Origin: UBA1447 sp964568955 | GTDB taxonomy: Bacteria; Bacillota; Clostridia; Oscillospirales; Acutalibacteraceae | DNA: 45,971 nucleotides | NCBI GenBank assembly: GCA_964568955.1 | Contig: CAZMSM010000009.1 | Span: 1 to 45,971, forward strand | Direction of reading: 5' to 3' | In this document: one piece after another, positions 31,491-40,061 of the stretch | Layout of the letters: each line of letters begins with the position of its first letter | Numbering within the stretch: the stretch's first letter is position 1 | Notes under the pieces: generated by a model | The model's database searches: none | The model's input: only the letters and a program-made list of their open reading frames with translations | Told to the model about the DNA's origin: nothing | Program-made: the position numbers and the translations under genes

Positions 31491-32366
31491 CTACTTCGCC
31501 GTGCGATTATTCCAAACCGAAGTGGCACCGCAGGGTAGAACCAGACCGGACGCAGTGACAGGCAGGCCGATTTCATCACCGGAAACGACGCCGCCGAATT
31601 TTTTCGCCACCAAGGCACCTAATATGTATTGCACGCTCGAAGGGGAAAGACCCGTGGTATAGGAATTTATCATCAACATGAGCGAGTGTTCGTTCAAAAG
31701 GCCTGTGCAAAGTTCAACCAGAGAATAGATTTCGCCCTCCAGATTCCAAACTTCACCGCCGGGGCCTCTGCCGTAAGAAGGCGGGTCCATAAGAATAACG
31801 TCATAGACACTGCCCCTGCGAATTTCCCGCTCTACAAATTTAATGCAATCATCCACTATCCAGCGAACCTGCATTGCGGCAGTGCCGGATGAGGCGGCGT
31901 TTTCTTTTGCCCAGTTGACCATGCCTTTGGCCGCATCCACATGTACCACAGCAGCGCCTGCTTTTAAACACGCCACTGTCGCAGCACCCGTGTAGGCAAA
32001 AAGATTTAGCACTTTCAATTGTCTTTGCGTCGATTGAATTGTTGATGAAAGTAAATCCCAATTTACTGCCTGTTCCGGGAAAACGCCTGTGTGTTTAAAC
32101 CCCATCGTCTTTAAATTGAAGCTGAGGTCTTTGTACCGTACGGCCCATGAAGATGAAATTTTTTTGCGTATATCCCATGCACCGCCGCCTTGTGCTGAAC
32201 GCTTGTAGCGGGCGTGCGGGTCCTGCCAAAGAGGGTTCTTTCGCTGCGTTGCCCATATCACTTGCGGGTCGGGCCGAACGAGTATAATATCCCCCCACCG
32301 TTCCAAACGTTCACCGTCGGAACAATCAAGCAATTCATAATCTTCCCATGCGTCTGCAACCCTCAT
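31491..32366 (-). CDS. Class I SAM-dependent methyltransferase (RlmI/RlmK-like)
   Basis: 291 residues, ATG 32366. C-terminal ~170 residues form a Rossmann methyltransferase: SAM loop VLNLFAYTGAATVACLKAGA near 119-138, VDAAKGMVNWAKENA, VDDCIKFV and the catalytic DPPSYGRGPGG near 193-203. The NPLWQDPHARYKRS N-terminal part (about 1-100) is typical of the 'class I SAM-dependent rRNA methyltransferase' group related to RlmI and the RlmK half of RlmKL, but lacks a PUA domain. Likely methylates 23S rRNA; the exact base is unknown. Between glmM and ecfA1. Confidence 0.82.
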   Translation of the reverse strand: MRVADAWEDYELLDCSDGERLERWGDIILVRPDPQVIWATQRKNPLWQDPHARYKRSAQGGGAWDIRKKISSSWAVRYKDLSFNLKTMGFKHTGVFPEQAVNWDLLSSTIQSTQRQLKVLNLFAYTGAATVACLKAGAAVVHVDAAKGMVNWAKENAASSGTAAMQVRWIVDDCIKFVEREIRRGSVYDVILMDPPSYGRGPGGEVWNLEGEIYSLVELCTGLLNEHSLMLMINSYTTGLSPSSVQYILGALVAKKFGGVVSGDEIGLPVTASGLVLPCGATSVWNNRTAK

Positions 32367-32397
32367 CTTCTATATCACCCAACCAATAATAATCATT

Positions 32398-33747
32398 CTA
32401 AATCAGTCTTTCTTGAACAACCTCGGCAATTTCTCTTGCAAGGCGAGCAATCAAATCCTGATTCTTACCCTCAAGCATAACCCTGACAAGCGGTTCCGTG
32501 CCGGAGACACGCACCAGCACCCTACCGTTTTCAATAAGTTCTTGCTCCGCTTTCAAAATGGCTTTCTTAATCTCTTCATCGGAGGAATAGCGTACTTTGC
32601 CGATGTTGGAAACTTTTACATTCACCATCACCTGTGGGTACACCTGCATACTTGCCGCAAGTTGTGAAAGGCTCATTCCCGTTGTCTTCATAACCTCCAG
32701 CAATTTTAAGGCTGTGAGTTGACCGTCGCCCGTCGTGGCATAATCCAGGAAAATAACATGTCCCGACTGTTCCCCACCGATACTATAACCCTTTTCAACC
32801 ATTCTCTCTAAGACATAGCGGTCACCGACACCGGTTGTTTCACATTTGATCCCATGCTCTTCACAGAATTTGTAAAGGCCCATGTTACTCATTACCGTAA
32901 CAACTGCGGTGTTGCCGTGCAGTTTCCCTGCCTGCTTCAAACCTCGTGCACAGATAGCGATTATTTTATCGCCGTCCACAATGTCACCATTTTCGTCAAC
33001 AGCAAGCATACGGTCAGCGTCCCCATCAAAAGCAAAGCCTGCCATTAGCCGGTTATCCAAAACAAATTGCCGCAGAGCGTCCATGTGGGTCGACCCACAA
33101 TTTTCGTTAATATTGGTGCCGTTGGGCATATTAAACAACACATCGCATTCGGCACCCAAACGCATGAACAGTTCCGGCGCTGTGACACTGGCTGAACCGT
33201 TCGCGCAGTCAAGGGCAATTTTCATCCCTTCAAATGTCTTGTCGACAGAACCGGCGATATGCTCAATATAATCAAAAATCGGCATTTCCGACGTGGTTAT
33301 TCTACCGACATCCCCTCCGATTTTCAAGGGGTGCAACAGCGTTTCGTCAAGAATGATCGCTTCAATTCTTGCCTCAAGGGCATCGGGCAGTTTGTACCCG
33401 TCTGCTTGGAATATCTTTATACCGTTGTATTCACAGGGATTGTGGGAGGCGGATATCATAATGCCTGCATCATAGCCGTATGTTTTTACCAAAAATGCAA
33501 CGGCAGGCGTAGGGATAACGCCTAAAAGCAACACATCAACACCCACAGAGCATAAACCTGCGGATATAGCCGCTTGAATCATATCCGATGAGGCCCTCGT
33601 ATCCAACCCGATAAGCACTCTGGGTCTGTTATCGGTTTGCTCCACAAGAACCATCGCAGCGGCACGCCCAATTTTCATGGCAAGTTCACACGTTAGTTCG
33701 CTGTTTGCAACGCCTCTTACACCGTCGGTCCCGAAGAGTCTGCTCAT
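32398..33747 (-). CDS. glmM: Phosphoglucosamine mutase
   Basis: 449 residues from ATG 33747 (AGGTG about eight bases upstream), beginning with the family-typical SRLFGTDGVRGVAN. Converts glucosamine-6-phosphate to glucosamine-1-phosphate for UDP-GlcNAc and peptidoglycan. Active-site phosphoserine loop GIMISASHNP with Ser101, metal loop AFDGDADRM near 240, sugar loop GGEQSGH and phosphate loop VRVSGTEPLVRVM near the end: all present. An upstream in-frame ATG (33783) is rejected because the protein start is canonical without it. Confidence 0.97.
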   Translation of the reverse strand: MSRLFGTDGVRGVANSELTCELAMKIGRAAAMVLVEQTDNRPRVLIGLDTRASSDMIQAAISAGLCSVGVDVLLLGVIPTPAVAFLVKTYGYDAGIMISASHNPCEYNGIKIFQADGYKLPDALEARIEAIILDETLLHPLKIGGDVGRITTSEMPIFDYIEHIAGSVDKTFEGMKIALDCANGSASVTAPELFMRLGAECDVLFNMPNGTNINENCGSTHMDALRQFVLDNRLMAGFAFDGDADRMLAVDENGDIVDGDKIIAICARGLKQAGKLHGNTAVVTVMSNMGLYKFCEEHGIKCETTGVGDRYVLERMVEKGYSIGGEQSGHVIFLDYATTGDGQLTALKLLEVMKTTGMSLSQLAASMQVYPQVMVNVKVSNIGKVRYSSDEEIKKAILKAEQELIENGRVLVRVSGTEPLVRVMLEGKNQDLIARLAREIAEVVQERLI

Positions 33748-33827
33748 ATAAAATACACCTATACCCTTTCTTGAAGTAACCATTCAATGGTTTAGTCGGC
33801 GTAGTCGAAAAGCTCTGCTTTGCTCGT

Positions 33828-34856
33828 TTAATTATCAAACCTTTGCTGGCCATCGATTGGAATACCCACATGCTTATAGCCTGCCGGTGTAACCATACGC
33901 CCACGCGGGGTGCGGCTCAAAAATCCGACTTGCATAAGATACGGCTCATAGACATCTTCAACGGTAATTGCCTCTTCCCCTATTACGGCGGCAATTGTTT
34001 CAAGCCCCACGGGGCCACCGTTATAATTTTTGATCATAGATGTCAAAATAAGACGGTCAATCGAATCCAGCCCCAGCGCATCAATCTCCATGCGATCAAG
34101 GGCATGTTTTGCGCTGTCGTGCGAAATAATGCCGTTGCCTAAAACTTGGGCAAAATCCCTTGCACGTTTTAAAAGCCGGTTGGCAATCCGTGGCGTTCCC
34201 CTTGAGCGGGAGGCTATCTCCACAGCGCCTTTTTGATTGATTTCAATATTTAAAATACCGGAACTGCGGTTAACAATGCACGCAAGTTCTTCGGGCGAAT
34301 AAAGATCAAGTCGAAAAATTACCCCAAAACGGTCTCGCAAGGGTGCGCTTAATTGACCGGCACGGGTTGTGGCACCAATAAGCGTAAAATGCGGCAAATC
34401 AAGCCTTATGGAACGTGCTGAAGGCCCTTTGCCAATGATAATGTCAAGAGCATTGTCTTCCATAGCGGGGTAAAGCACTTCCTCAACATTGCGGGACAAA
34501 CGGTGAACTTCGTCGATAAAAAGTACGTCACCCTCATTTAAATTGGTCAGCAAGGCCGCTAAATCGCCGGGTTTTTCGATAGCAGGGCCGGAGGTCACGC
34601 GGAAATTTACATTCATTTCATTGGCAATGATGCCCGCTAATGTCGTTTTGCCAAGTCCTGGAGGGCCGTAAAGCAAAACATGGTCAAGGGGTTCCCCCCT
34701 CTTGCAAGCGGCTTTAATGTACACAGAAAGGTTCTGTTTGACCTTTTCTTGCCCGATGTATTCTTCAAGTGTTCGCGGACGTAGAGAAACTTCAACTTCT
34801 GCATCTTCTTGCATATATTCCGGTGCTGTTATCCTGTTTTCAAGATCTGAATCCAT
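33828..34856 (-). CDS. ruvB: Holliday junction branch migration ATPase RuvB
   Basis: 342 residues, ATG 34856 with GAGGTG five bases upstream. Hexameric AAA+ motor that drives branch migration with RuvA. Motifs: LRPRTLEEYIGQ, Walker A YGPPGLGKTT near 63-72, Walker B LFIDEVHRLSR, sensor TTRAGQLSAPLRDRFG with the arginine finger, and a C-terminal winged helix (YLMQVGFLSRTPRGRMVTPAGY). 23 bases after ruvA. Confidence 0.98.
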   Translation of the reverse strand: MDSDLENRITAPEYMQEDAEVEVSLRPRTLEEYIGQEKVKQNLSVYIKAACKRGEPLDHVLLYGPPGLGKTTLAGIIANEMNVNFRVTSGPAIEKPGDLAALLTNLNEGDVLFIDEVHRLSRNVEEVLYPAMEDNALDIIIGKGPSARSIRLDLPHFTLIGATTRAGQLSAPLRDRFGVIFRLDLYSPEELACIVNRSSGILNIEINQKGAVEIASRSRGTPRIANRLLKRARDFAQVLGNGIISHDSAKHALDRMEIDALGLDSIDRLILTSMIKNYNGGPVGLETIAAVIGEEAITVEDVYEPYLMQVGFLSRTPRGRMVTPAGYKHVGIPIDGQQRFDN

Positions 34857-34879
34857 CCACTCACCTCATTTTTCAGGGT

Positions 34880-35485
34880 TTATTGCTTAGCAAGGCTTTT
34901 TAGCACCTGCCTGATGATTTGTTCCGTCGTTAAACCGCTGTCCAATTTCCCTACCGCAACGCTCGCCTCGGACTGACTGTAGCCAAGCATAACCAAGGCA
35001 CTTATTGCCTCGGCACTGGGCCCGGACTCCGAAGCGATGCCGGCTGCCAACGTTTCGTCGGCAGTGAGCCCGCCGGTCAAACTCGGTTTCATTTTATCTT
35101 TTAATTCCATCACAATCCGCTGGGCTATTTTTTGCCCGACACCCTGTGCGCCGGTAATCGTCTTTACGTCACCTGTCGCAATGCAAAGTGCCAGTTTTGG
35201 GGGCGTTAAATGGGAAAGAACAGCCAGCCCTACTTTGGGCCCAACGCCTGTTACGGAAATCAGCAGTTTAAAACAGTTCAACTCCTCTTTGTCAAAAAAG
35301 CCAAAAAGGGTTAAGGCGTCATCACGGACATTGAGATGTGTAAAAAGTGTAACCCGGCTACCCGTCGGCCCAAGCTGCCTGAGTGTATTGAACGTGGTCG
35401 AGCAGTCAAACCCCACACCGCTACAGTCAACGGCAACACTTTTTTCATCCGTATGTAATATTTCACCCGTAATGCTGTAAAACAA
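34880..35485 (-). CDS. ruvA: Holliday junction DNA-binding subunit RuvA
   Basis: 201 residues from TTG 35485, giving (M)FYSITGEILHTDEKS, the canonical start, with GAGGGGG eight bases upstream. The ATG at 35491 is only about one base from that ribosome binding site. OB-fold domain at 1-62, helix-hairpin-helix motifs around 70-125 (LISVTGVGPKVGLAVL and ITGAQGVGQKIAQRIVMELK), and a C-terminal RuvB-binding domain at about 150-200. Tetramer that holds the four-way junction. Confidence 0.95.
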   Translation of the reverse strand: MFYSITGEILHTDEKSVAVDCSGVGFDCSTTFNTLRQLGPTGSRVTLFTHLNVRDDALTLFGFFDKEELNCFKLLISVTGVGPKVGLAVLSHLTPPKLALCIATGDVKTITGAQGVGQKIAQRIVMELKDKMKPSLTGGLTADETLAAGIASESGPSAEAISALVMLGYSQSEASVAVGKLDSGLTTEQIIRQVLKSLAKQ

Positions 35486-35510
35486 GGTCATTCCCCCTCA
35501 CAAAGATTGT

Positions 35511-35999
35511 TTATTTCATATACATCAACGAACCGCTGCAATGGGCATGGCAAATAGCCAGCGCAAGCGCATCCGCCGCATCGTCCGGCTTGGGTATTTT
35601 TTCAAGGTTGAGCAGGAGGCGTGTCATTTCTTGCACCTGCTTTTTTTCGGCTCTGCCGTAACCCACAACACTCTGTTTTACCTGTAGCGGGGTGTATTCG
35701 GCAACACTTAATGCTTGCTTTTGTGCCGCTAACATCAAAACCCCTCTGGCTTGGCTGACATCAATGACCGTTTTCGCATTACTGTTGTAAAAGATTTTTT
35801 CTATTGCCATGGAAACGGGTTTGTGCGTTGCGATTATTTCCGAAACACCGTCATAAATAATTTCAAGGCGCTCATTGAACGGCAAGTTCGCCGCCGTTGT
35901 TACTGCTCCGTAACGCAGTACCGTGAAGTGATTATTTTTATATTCAATTACCCCGTAACCCACAATAGCATAGCCCGGGTCAATGCCTAAAATAATCAT
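35511..35999 (-). CDS. ruvC: Holliday junction resolvase RuvC
   Basis: 162 residues, ATG 35999 overlapping the der stop by one base (TAATG). RNase H-fold endonuclease that cuts junctions. Acidic residues are in place: Asp7 in LGIDPGYAIVG, Glu in SMAIEKIFYNSN near 66, and the Asp pair in PDDAADALALAICHA near 138-141. Forms ruvC-ruvA-ruvB with the next two genes. Confidence 0.96.
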   Translation of the reverse strand: MIILGIDPGYAIVGYGVIEYKNNHFTVLRYGAVTTAANLPFNERLEIIYDGVSEIIATHKPVSMAIEKIFYNSNAKTVIDVSQARGVLMLAAQKQALSVAEYTPLQVKQSVVGYGRAEKKQVQEMTRLLLNLEKIPKPDDAADALALAICHAHCSGSLMYMK

Positions 36000-37321
36000 T
36001 ACTTCTGTTCCCTTTCGCGAATAAACATGCGCGTGGGTGTCCCCTCCAAGCCAAAAACTTCGCGAATCTGGTTGTCAATATAGCGTTGATAACTGTAGTG
36101 GAACAAGTCCTTGCGGTTGACAAAACAAACAAAGGTTGGTGGTCGTGTTGAAGCTTGTGTCATATAATAAATTTTAAGCCTGCGGCCTTTGTCGGTCGGC
36201 GGCTGAACACGGGCAGTCGCATCGGCCAGCACCTCATTGAGCTTGCCGGTAGAGATACGCATTGCATTTTGGTTGTCAACGAATTTAATCAATTCAAACA
36301 ATCTGTCTAAGCGCTGACCTGTTTTTGCGGAAATGAATATGATCGGCGCATAAGACATAAAAGCAAAATTCATCATCAACTCTTTGCGGTATTTGTCCAT
36401 GGTTTTGCCATCTTTTTCAATTAAATCCCATTTGTTTACAGCGATAATACATGCCTTGCCCTGTTCGTGCGCAATCCCGGCTACCTTGGAATCCTGCTCG
36501 GTAAAACCTTCAACAGCGTCAATCATAATGACGCAAACCCTGGCACGTTCAACAGCCATTCTTGCTCTGATAACCGCATATTTCTCAATGTTATCGTCCA
36601 CTTTGCTTTTTCGGCGAAGGCCCGCGGTATCAATAAACACAAATTCCCCATGCTTGTTTTCGATATAAGTATCTGTCGCGTCGCGTGTTGTACCGGCAAT
36701 GTCCGACACGATGACTCGTTCTTCCCCAACAACTGCGTTAACCAAAGAAGACTTGCCTACATTTGGCTTGCCGATGACGGCGACCTTTATAACTTCATCT
36801 TCCTCTTCATCACCGCTGTATTTCGGGATATTTTCCAGCACAACATCAAGCAAGTCGCCCGTGCCGTGACCGTGAACAGAAGAAACGGGAACCGGGTCGC
36901 CCAAACCAAGATTATAAAATTCATAAAATTCCGCAGGGACATCTCCGACGGAATCGCATTTGTTGACACACAAAACAACCGGTTTACCGCTTTTTTGCAG
37001 CATAGCCGCTACTTCTTCGTCAGCGGGCAAAATGCCTGAGCGAATATCGGTTACAAAGATGATTACATCCGCACTGTCGATAGCCAGCTGTGCTTGGCGG
37101 CGCATTTGAACAAGGATAAGATCATCCGAAAAGGGTTCGATGCCGCCGGTATCGACCAGCAAGAAGGTATGCGTGAGCCATTCACAATCGCTGTATATTC
37201 TGTCCCGCGTGACGCCGGGGGTATCGTCAACAATGGAAAGCCTACTGCCTATGAGCTTGTTGAACAGTGTTGATTTACCTACGTTGGGGCGCCCCACTAT
37301 AGCGACTACCGGTTTTTCCAT
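35999..37321 (-). CDS. der: Ribosome biogenesis GTPase Der (EngA)
   Basis: 440 residues. Two tandem GTPase domains needed for 50S assembly: first P-loop GRPNVGKSTLFN at 10-21 with DTPGVTRD, DTGG and NKCD; second GKPNVGKSSLVN near 184 with DIAGTTRD, DTAGLRRKSKV and NKWD. A KH-like C-terminal domain (about 350-440) contains STRPPTFVCFVN. Five bases downstream of the DUF512 gene, a common clostridial arrangement. Confidence 0.98.
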   Translation of the reverse strand: MEKPVVAIVGRPNVGKSTLFNKLIGSRLSIVDDTPGVTRDRIYSDCEWLTHTFLLVDTGGIEPFSDDLILVQMRRQAQLAIDSADVIIFVTDIRSGILPADEEVAAMLQKSGKPVVLCVNKCDSVGDVPAEFYEFYNLGLGDPVPVSSVHGHGTGDLLDVVLENIPKYSGDEEEDEVIKVAVIGKPNVGKSSLVNAVVGEERVIVSDIAGTTRDATDTYIENKHGEFVFIDTAGLRRKSKVDDNIEKYAVIRARMAVERARVCVIMIDAVEGFTEQDSKVAGIAHEQGKACIIAVNKWDLIEKDGKTMDKYRKELMMNFAFMSYAPIIFISAKTGQRLDRLFELIKFVDNQNAMRISTGKLNEVLADATARVQPPTDKGRRLKIYYMTQASTRPPTFVCFVNRKDLFHYSYQRYIDNQIREVFGLEGTPTRMFIREREQK

Positions 37322-37326
37322 ATTGT

Positions 37327-38664
37327 TTATGCCCGCCTTCCCAGAACAGCCTGTATAAAATCCCTGCCGGAGTTCGGCACGGGTACGATTTCAATTTTTA
37401 ATTTTTCGCTGAGTTCTTTAAGGGTTACATTGTCTAAAAACAAGTCGCCTTCGCGGCGCAAAGCAACACAAGGGATCAGCAGTTCGTCGCCCATGACATG
37501 CCCCTGTAACTGCTCTGACAAATCTCCCCCTGTGAGCAGGCCCGCGACGGTAATCTTGTCGCCAAAAAAATTGTTCTTTATCTTTACAATATTAACCCTT
37601 AAATTATGCCATTTTTTTGTGATTTCGTCAATCAGTTCTACTATCAAAGGATAAGCCGCTTCGCCCGTTGCGATGGATATTTGTCTTGTTGCCGACACCG
37701 CTGTTTGATCAACTATCTCATACGTTGTATTGCTCTCGCTGAGCAAGGTAAGAACCTCGTCCTTGAGAAGTGCCCAAAGGCCAACCCCGTTTTCAAGCTG
37801 TGGAAAACCGGAATAATACCCGGCATTCGGCATTTTGCGTTGCGCTTTCAAATAAAACTCATCGGCAGGGTAGGCTATTTTCGCCTTATTATAACACATA
37901 AAACGAGTATTAAAGTCGTCAATCATATTGATTACTCGCCCTGCGGAATCTTTTTGATAGTCGTCAAGTTCAAACAGACCGTCACGATACTTGGTAAGAC
38001 CGATAGGGACTACCGCAATACTCTGCACACTCGGATACAGTTTGCCAAGCTCACTCAGACTGAATTCCAGCTCGGCACCGTCATTAATACCCGGGCAAAG
38101 CACAATTTGCGTGTTCATTTGTATCCCCGCGGCAGCAAAACGCTTTAAAAACACCAGACTCTCGCCGGCCACAGAATTCCGCATCATTTTAACACGCAAA
38201 GCCGGATTCATGGTGTGTACCGATATATTGACAGGGCTTATACGCATTTCGATAATTCGCTCTACGTCACGCTGAGTCAAATTGGTAAGCGTTATGTAAT
38301 TACCAAACAAAAAAGATAAGCGGGCGTCATCGTCTTTAAAATACAGGCTTTCCCTGAGCCCTTTGGGCAACTGGTCGATAAAGCAAAAAATACAATTGTT
38401 CTTGCACCGCTGCTGTTTGTCCATCAGGTAGGTTTCAAATGCCAAGCCCGTTTCTTGGGCTTCATTTTTTTTGATTGCAATTGTTTTTTTGGCGCCGGAA
38501 CTTTTTTGGATCTCAAACACCGGATTTACTTCACTTGAGTAAAATTGAAAATCTAAAATGTCGTTTACCGGATTGCCGTCTATGGAAAGAAGGATGTCCC
38601 CCGCCTTCAACCCTTTCCTGGCGCAGGGCGACTTGGGCGCAACAGATAGTATTTTGACAGGCAT
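37327..38664 (-). CDS. DUF512 radical-SAM-like protein with PDZ domain
   Basis: 445 residues, ATG 38664 with AAGGATG seven bases upstream. An N-terminal PDZ-like segment at about 1-62 (KILSVAPKSPCARKGLKAGDILLSIDG) precedes a radical SAM motif C87-x3-C91-x2-C94 (RCKNNCIFCFIDQLP) that would hold a 4Fe-4S cluster. The barrel spans about 80-290 and the DUF512 C-terminal part about 290-440 (ICVA-type end, VTVAGLLTGGDL). Conserved beside der in Firmicutes and Cyanobacteria; the substrate and reaction are unknown. Confidence 0.9.
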   Translation of the reverse strand: MPVKILSVAPKSPCARKGLKAGDILLSIDGNPVNDILDFQFYSSEVNPVFEIQKSSGAKKTIAIKKNEAQETGLAFETYLMDKQQRCKNNCIFCFIDQLPKGLRESLYFKDDDARLSFLFGNYITLTNLTQRDVERIIEMRISPVNISVHTMNPALRVKMMRNSVAGESLVFLKRFAAAGIQMNTQIVLCPGINDGAELEFSLSELGKLYPSVQSIAVVPIGLTKYRDGLFELDDYQKDSAGRVINMIDDFNTRFMCYNKAKIAYPADEFYLKAQRKMPNAGYYSGFPQLENGVGLWALLKDEVLTLLSESNTTYEIVDQTAVSATRQISIATGEAAYPLIVELIDEITKKWHNLRVNIVKIKNNFFGDKITVAGLLTGGDLSEQLQGHVMGDELLIPCVALRREGDLFLDNVTLKELSEKLKIEIVPVPNSGRDFIQAVLGRRA

Positions 38665-38833
38665 ACAATCACATCCTTGAAAGCCAATGGCAATGCATAG
38701 CTACATCGAAATTTGCACAGTGCAGGGCTTGTTGCAATTAGTGGTAAATAAACCAAAAGGCAGAGAAGACTGTAGCAAAACACTACCCCTCCTCTACCCC
38801 TAAGTTTTCAAGCTTGCGCTCGCGTAAAAGGCT

Positions 38834-39016
38834 TTATGCGTCCTTCTTTAAAAATTGTTTGCCGTTGTAATAACCGCATTCGGGACAAACCCTGTGTGGT
38901 CTTTTTAATTCACCGCATTGTGAGCACTTTACGAGTTCGGGCATATCAAGCTTCCAGACGCTTGAACGCCTTTTGTCACGCCTTGTACTGGACACTCTTC
39001 TTTTTGGTACCGCCAT
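38834..39016 (-). CDS. rpmF: 50S ribosomal protein L32
   Basis: 60 residues with a stretch MAVPKRRVSSTRRDKRR typical of L32 and a zinc site C31-x2-C34 ... C44-x2-C47. This zinc-binding (C+) form is the one displaced under zinc starvation in some Firmicutes by a C- paralogue; no paralogue is in the window. Downstream of yceD with a 33-base gap, the usual pair. Confidence 0.98.
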   Translation of the reverse strand: MAVPKRRVSSTRRDKRRSSVWKLDMPELVKCSQCGELKRPHRVCPECGYYNGKQFLKKDA

Positions 39017-39049
39017 GTGAGCACCTCCTTAACTTGCAATAGGGAACGA

Positions 39050-39547
39050 TTACTGGTTATCCAAAAGCTGTTTCAATGCCTCAAGACGAGGGTCTATGGG
39101 TTTTTGACAGCTGCATTGACCGTTATTTAAATTTTTGCCGCAGTTCATGCATAACCCTTTACAGTCATTTTTACATAAAATCTTTGAGGGTAACGCAAGC
39201 AAGATGTCTTCGGTAATAAGCGGTTCCAATTCCAAACGCATGTCTTCAATCAAGAGAAAATCATCGTTATTTTCGTCGTTGAGCGATGTGACAAGTATAT
39301 GTTCAATCGATAGCTCGAAACGCTCGTCAATATCGCCCGCGCAACGGTCGCACGGTATGCGCATTGCAGAAACTGCAGTCGCTTTCATTTTTACAATGCC
39401 CGTCTTATTAAATACCTGACCTTCAACTTTAAAAGGTTCAGGGAACGGTTTGTTTATACTGATAGAAACATCAGACAAATCAAGGTAAAAATCAAACGCG
39501 AGCGCAGAACCTTCGTTGTTAAAAATGTATTCCAGTTCAATAAGCAT
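39050..39547 (-). CDS. YceD (DUF177) family protein
   Basis: 165 residues. YceD homologues are needed for normal 23S rRNA accumulation and are almost always upstream of rpmF, as here. Visible: CDRCAGDIDERFEL near 90-103 and the C-terminal CKNDCKGLCMNCGKNLN...CSC cysteine block near 125-148, typical of the family and likely zinc-binding, then DPRLEALKQLL. ATG 39547. Confidence 0.93.
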   Translation of the reverse strand: MLIELEYIFNNEGSALAFDFYLDLSDVSISINKPFPEPFKVEGQVFNKTGIVKMKATAVSAMRIPCDRCAGDIDERFELSIEHILVTSLNDENNDDFLLIEDMRLELEPLITEDILLALPSKILCKNDCKGLCMNCGKNLNNGQCSCQKPIDPRLEALKQLLDNQ

Positions 39548-39581
39548 ATATATTATCTACCCTAAAACACGCGCAGCAATT

Positions 39582-39610
39582 ATTATATATACATACGCAG
39601 AATTTGTCAA
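39582..39610 (-). promoter_or_regulatory. Consensus promoter of yceD-rpmF
   Basis: Minus strand: TTGACA (39605-39610), 17 bases, TATAAT (39582-39587). Both hexamers and the spacing match the sigma-A consensus perfectly, the strongest promoter in the window, as expected for a ribosomal protein operon. Confidence 0.9.
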
Positions 39611-39626
39611 CAAAATTCAAAAAAAA

Positions 39627-40043
39627 TTAAATTCTTTTGCCATAATCGAATATCTCAGCCGGAAGCTCTCCCGCTTCGGTTGAAATGGTGAAGGTGAAGT
39701 CGTTATTGGTTGTTTTACTCAGTTGACTGACTTTCTTTATAAATTCCGTTAATTCGTTATAATCTCTGCCGCCGACACTCAGCGTTGCGTCAATAAAAAT
39801 ATCCGTTATATCGTAATCCCCGGCGCAAATCCCGCATAAAAACCCAAAGAAGGAATCGTACCCCGAAATCCCAAAGTGGTCTGTACTGATAAGGCGTGCC
39901 CGATAGTTGACGTCATGGGTTAGTTTCGTGACCTTTTCTACGCAAACGACATTCCCTTTAGAATGCTCAACCGTTTTGTTGACCAGCTCAATAAGATACT
40001 TCGTTTTCCCGGAACCTTTGTTGCCGATTATTAATGAAATCAT
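39627..40043 (-). CDS. Small P-loop ATPase/GTPase-like protein
   Basis: 138 residues; ATG 40043 with GGGAGAG upstream. A clear P-loop opens the protein (LIIGNKGSGKTKYL, residues 4-17), and DIFIDATLSVGG near 81-92 could be Walker B. The remainder is a short alpha/beta fold without further motifs, so it is too small for an ABC or AAA+ protein. Located 18 bases after pgi in the same transcript. No function can be assigned; similar short clostridial proteins are sometimes labelled PilT-like or 'ATP-binding protein'. Confidence 0.75.
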   Translation of the reverse strand: MISLIIGNKGSGKTKYLIELVNKTVEHSKGNVVCVEKVTKLTHDVNYRARLISTDHFGISGYDSFFGFLCGICAGDYDITDIFIDATLSVGGRDYNELTEFIKKVSQLSKTTNNDFTFTISTEAGELPAEIFDYGKRI

Positions 40044-40061
40044 TGTAATCTCTCCCTTTTA

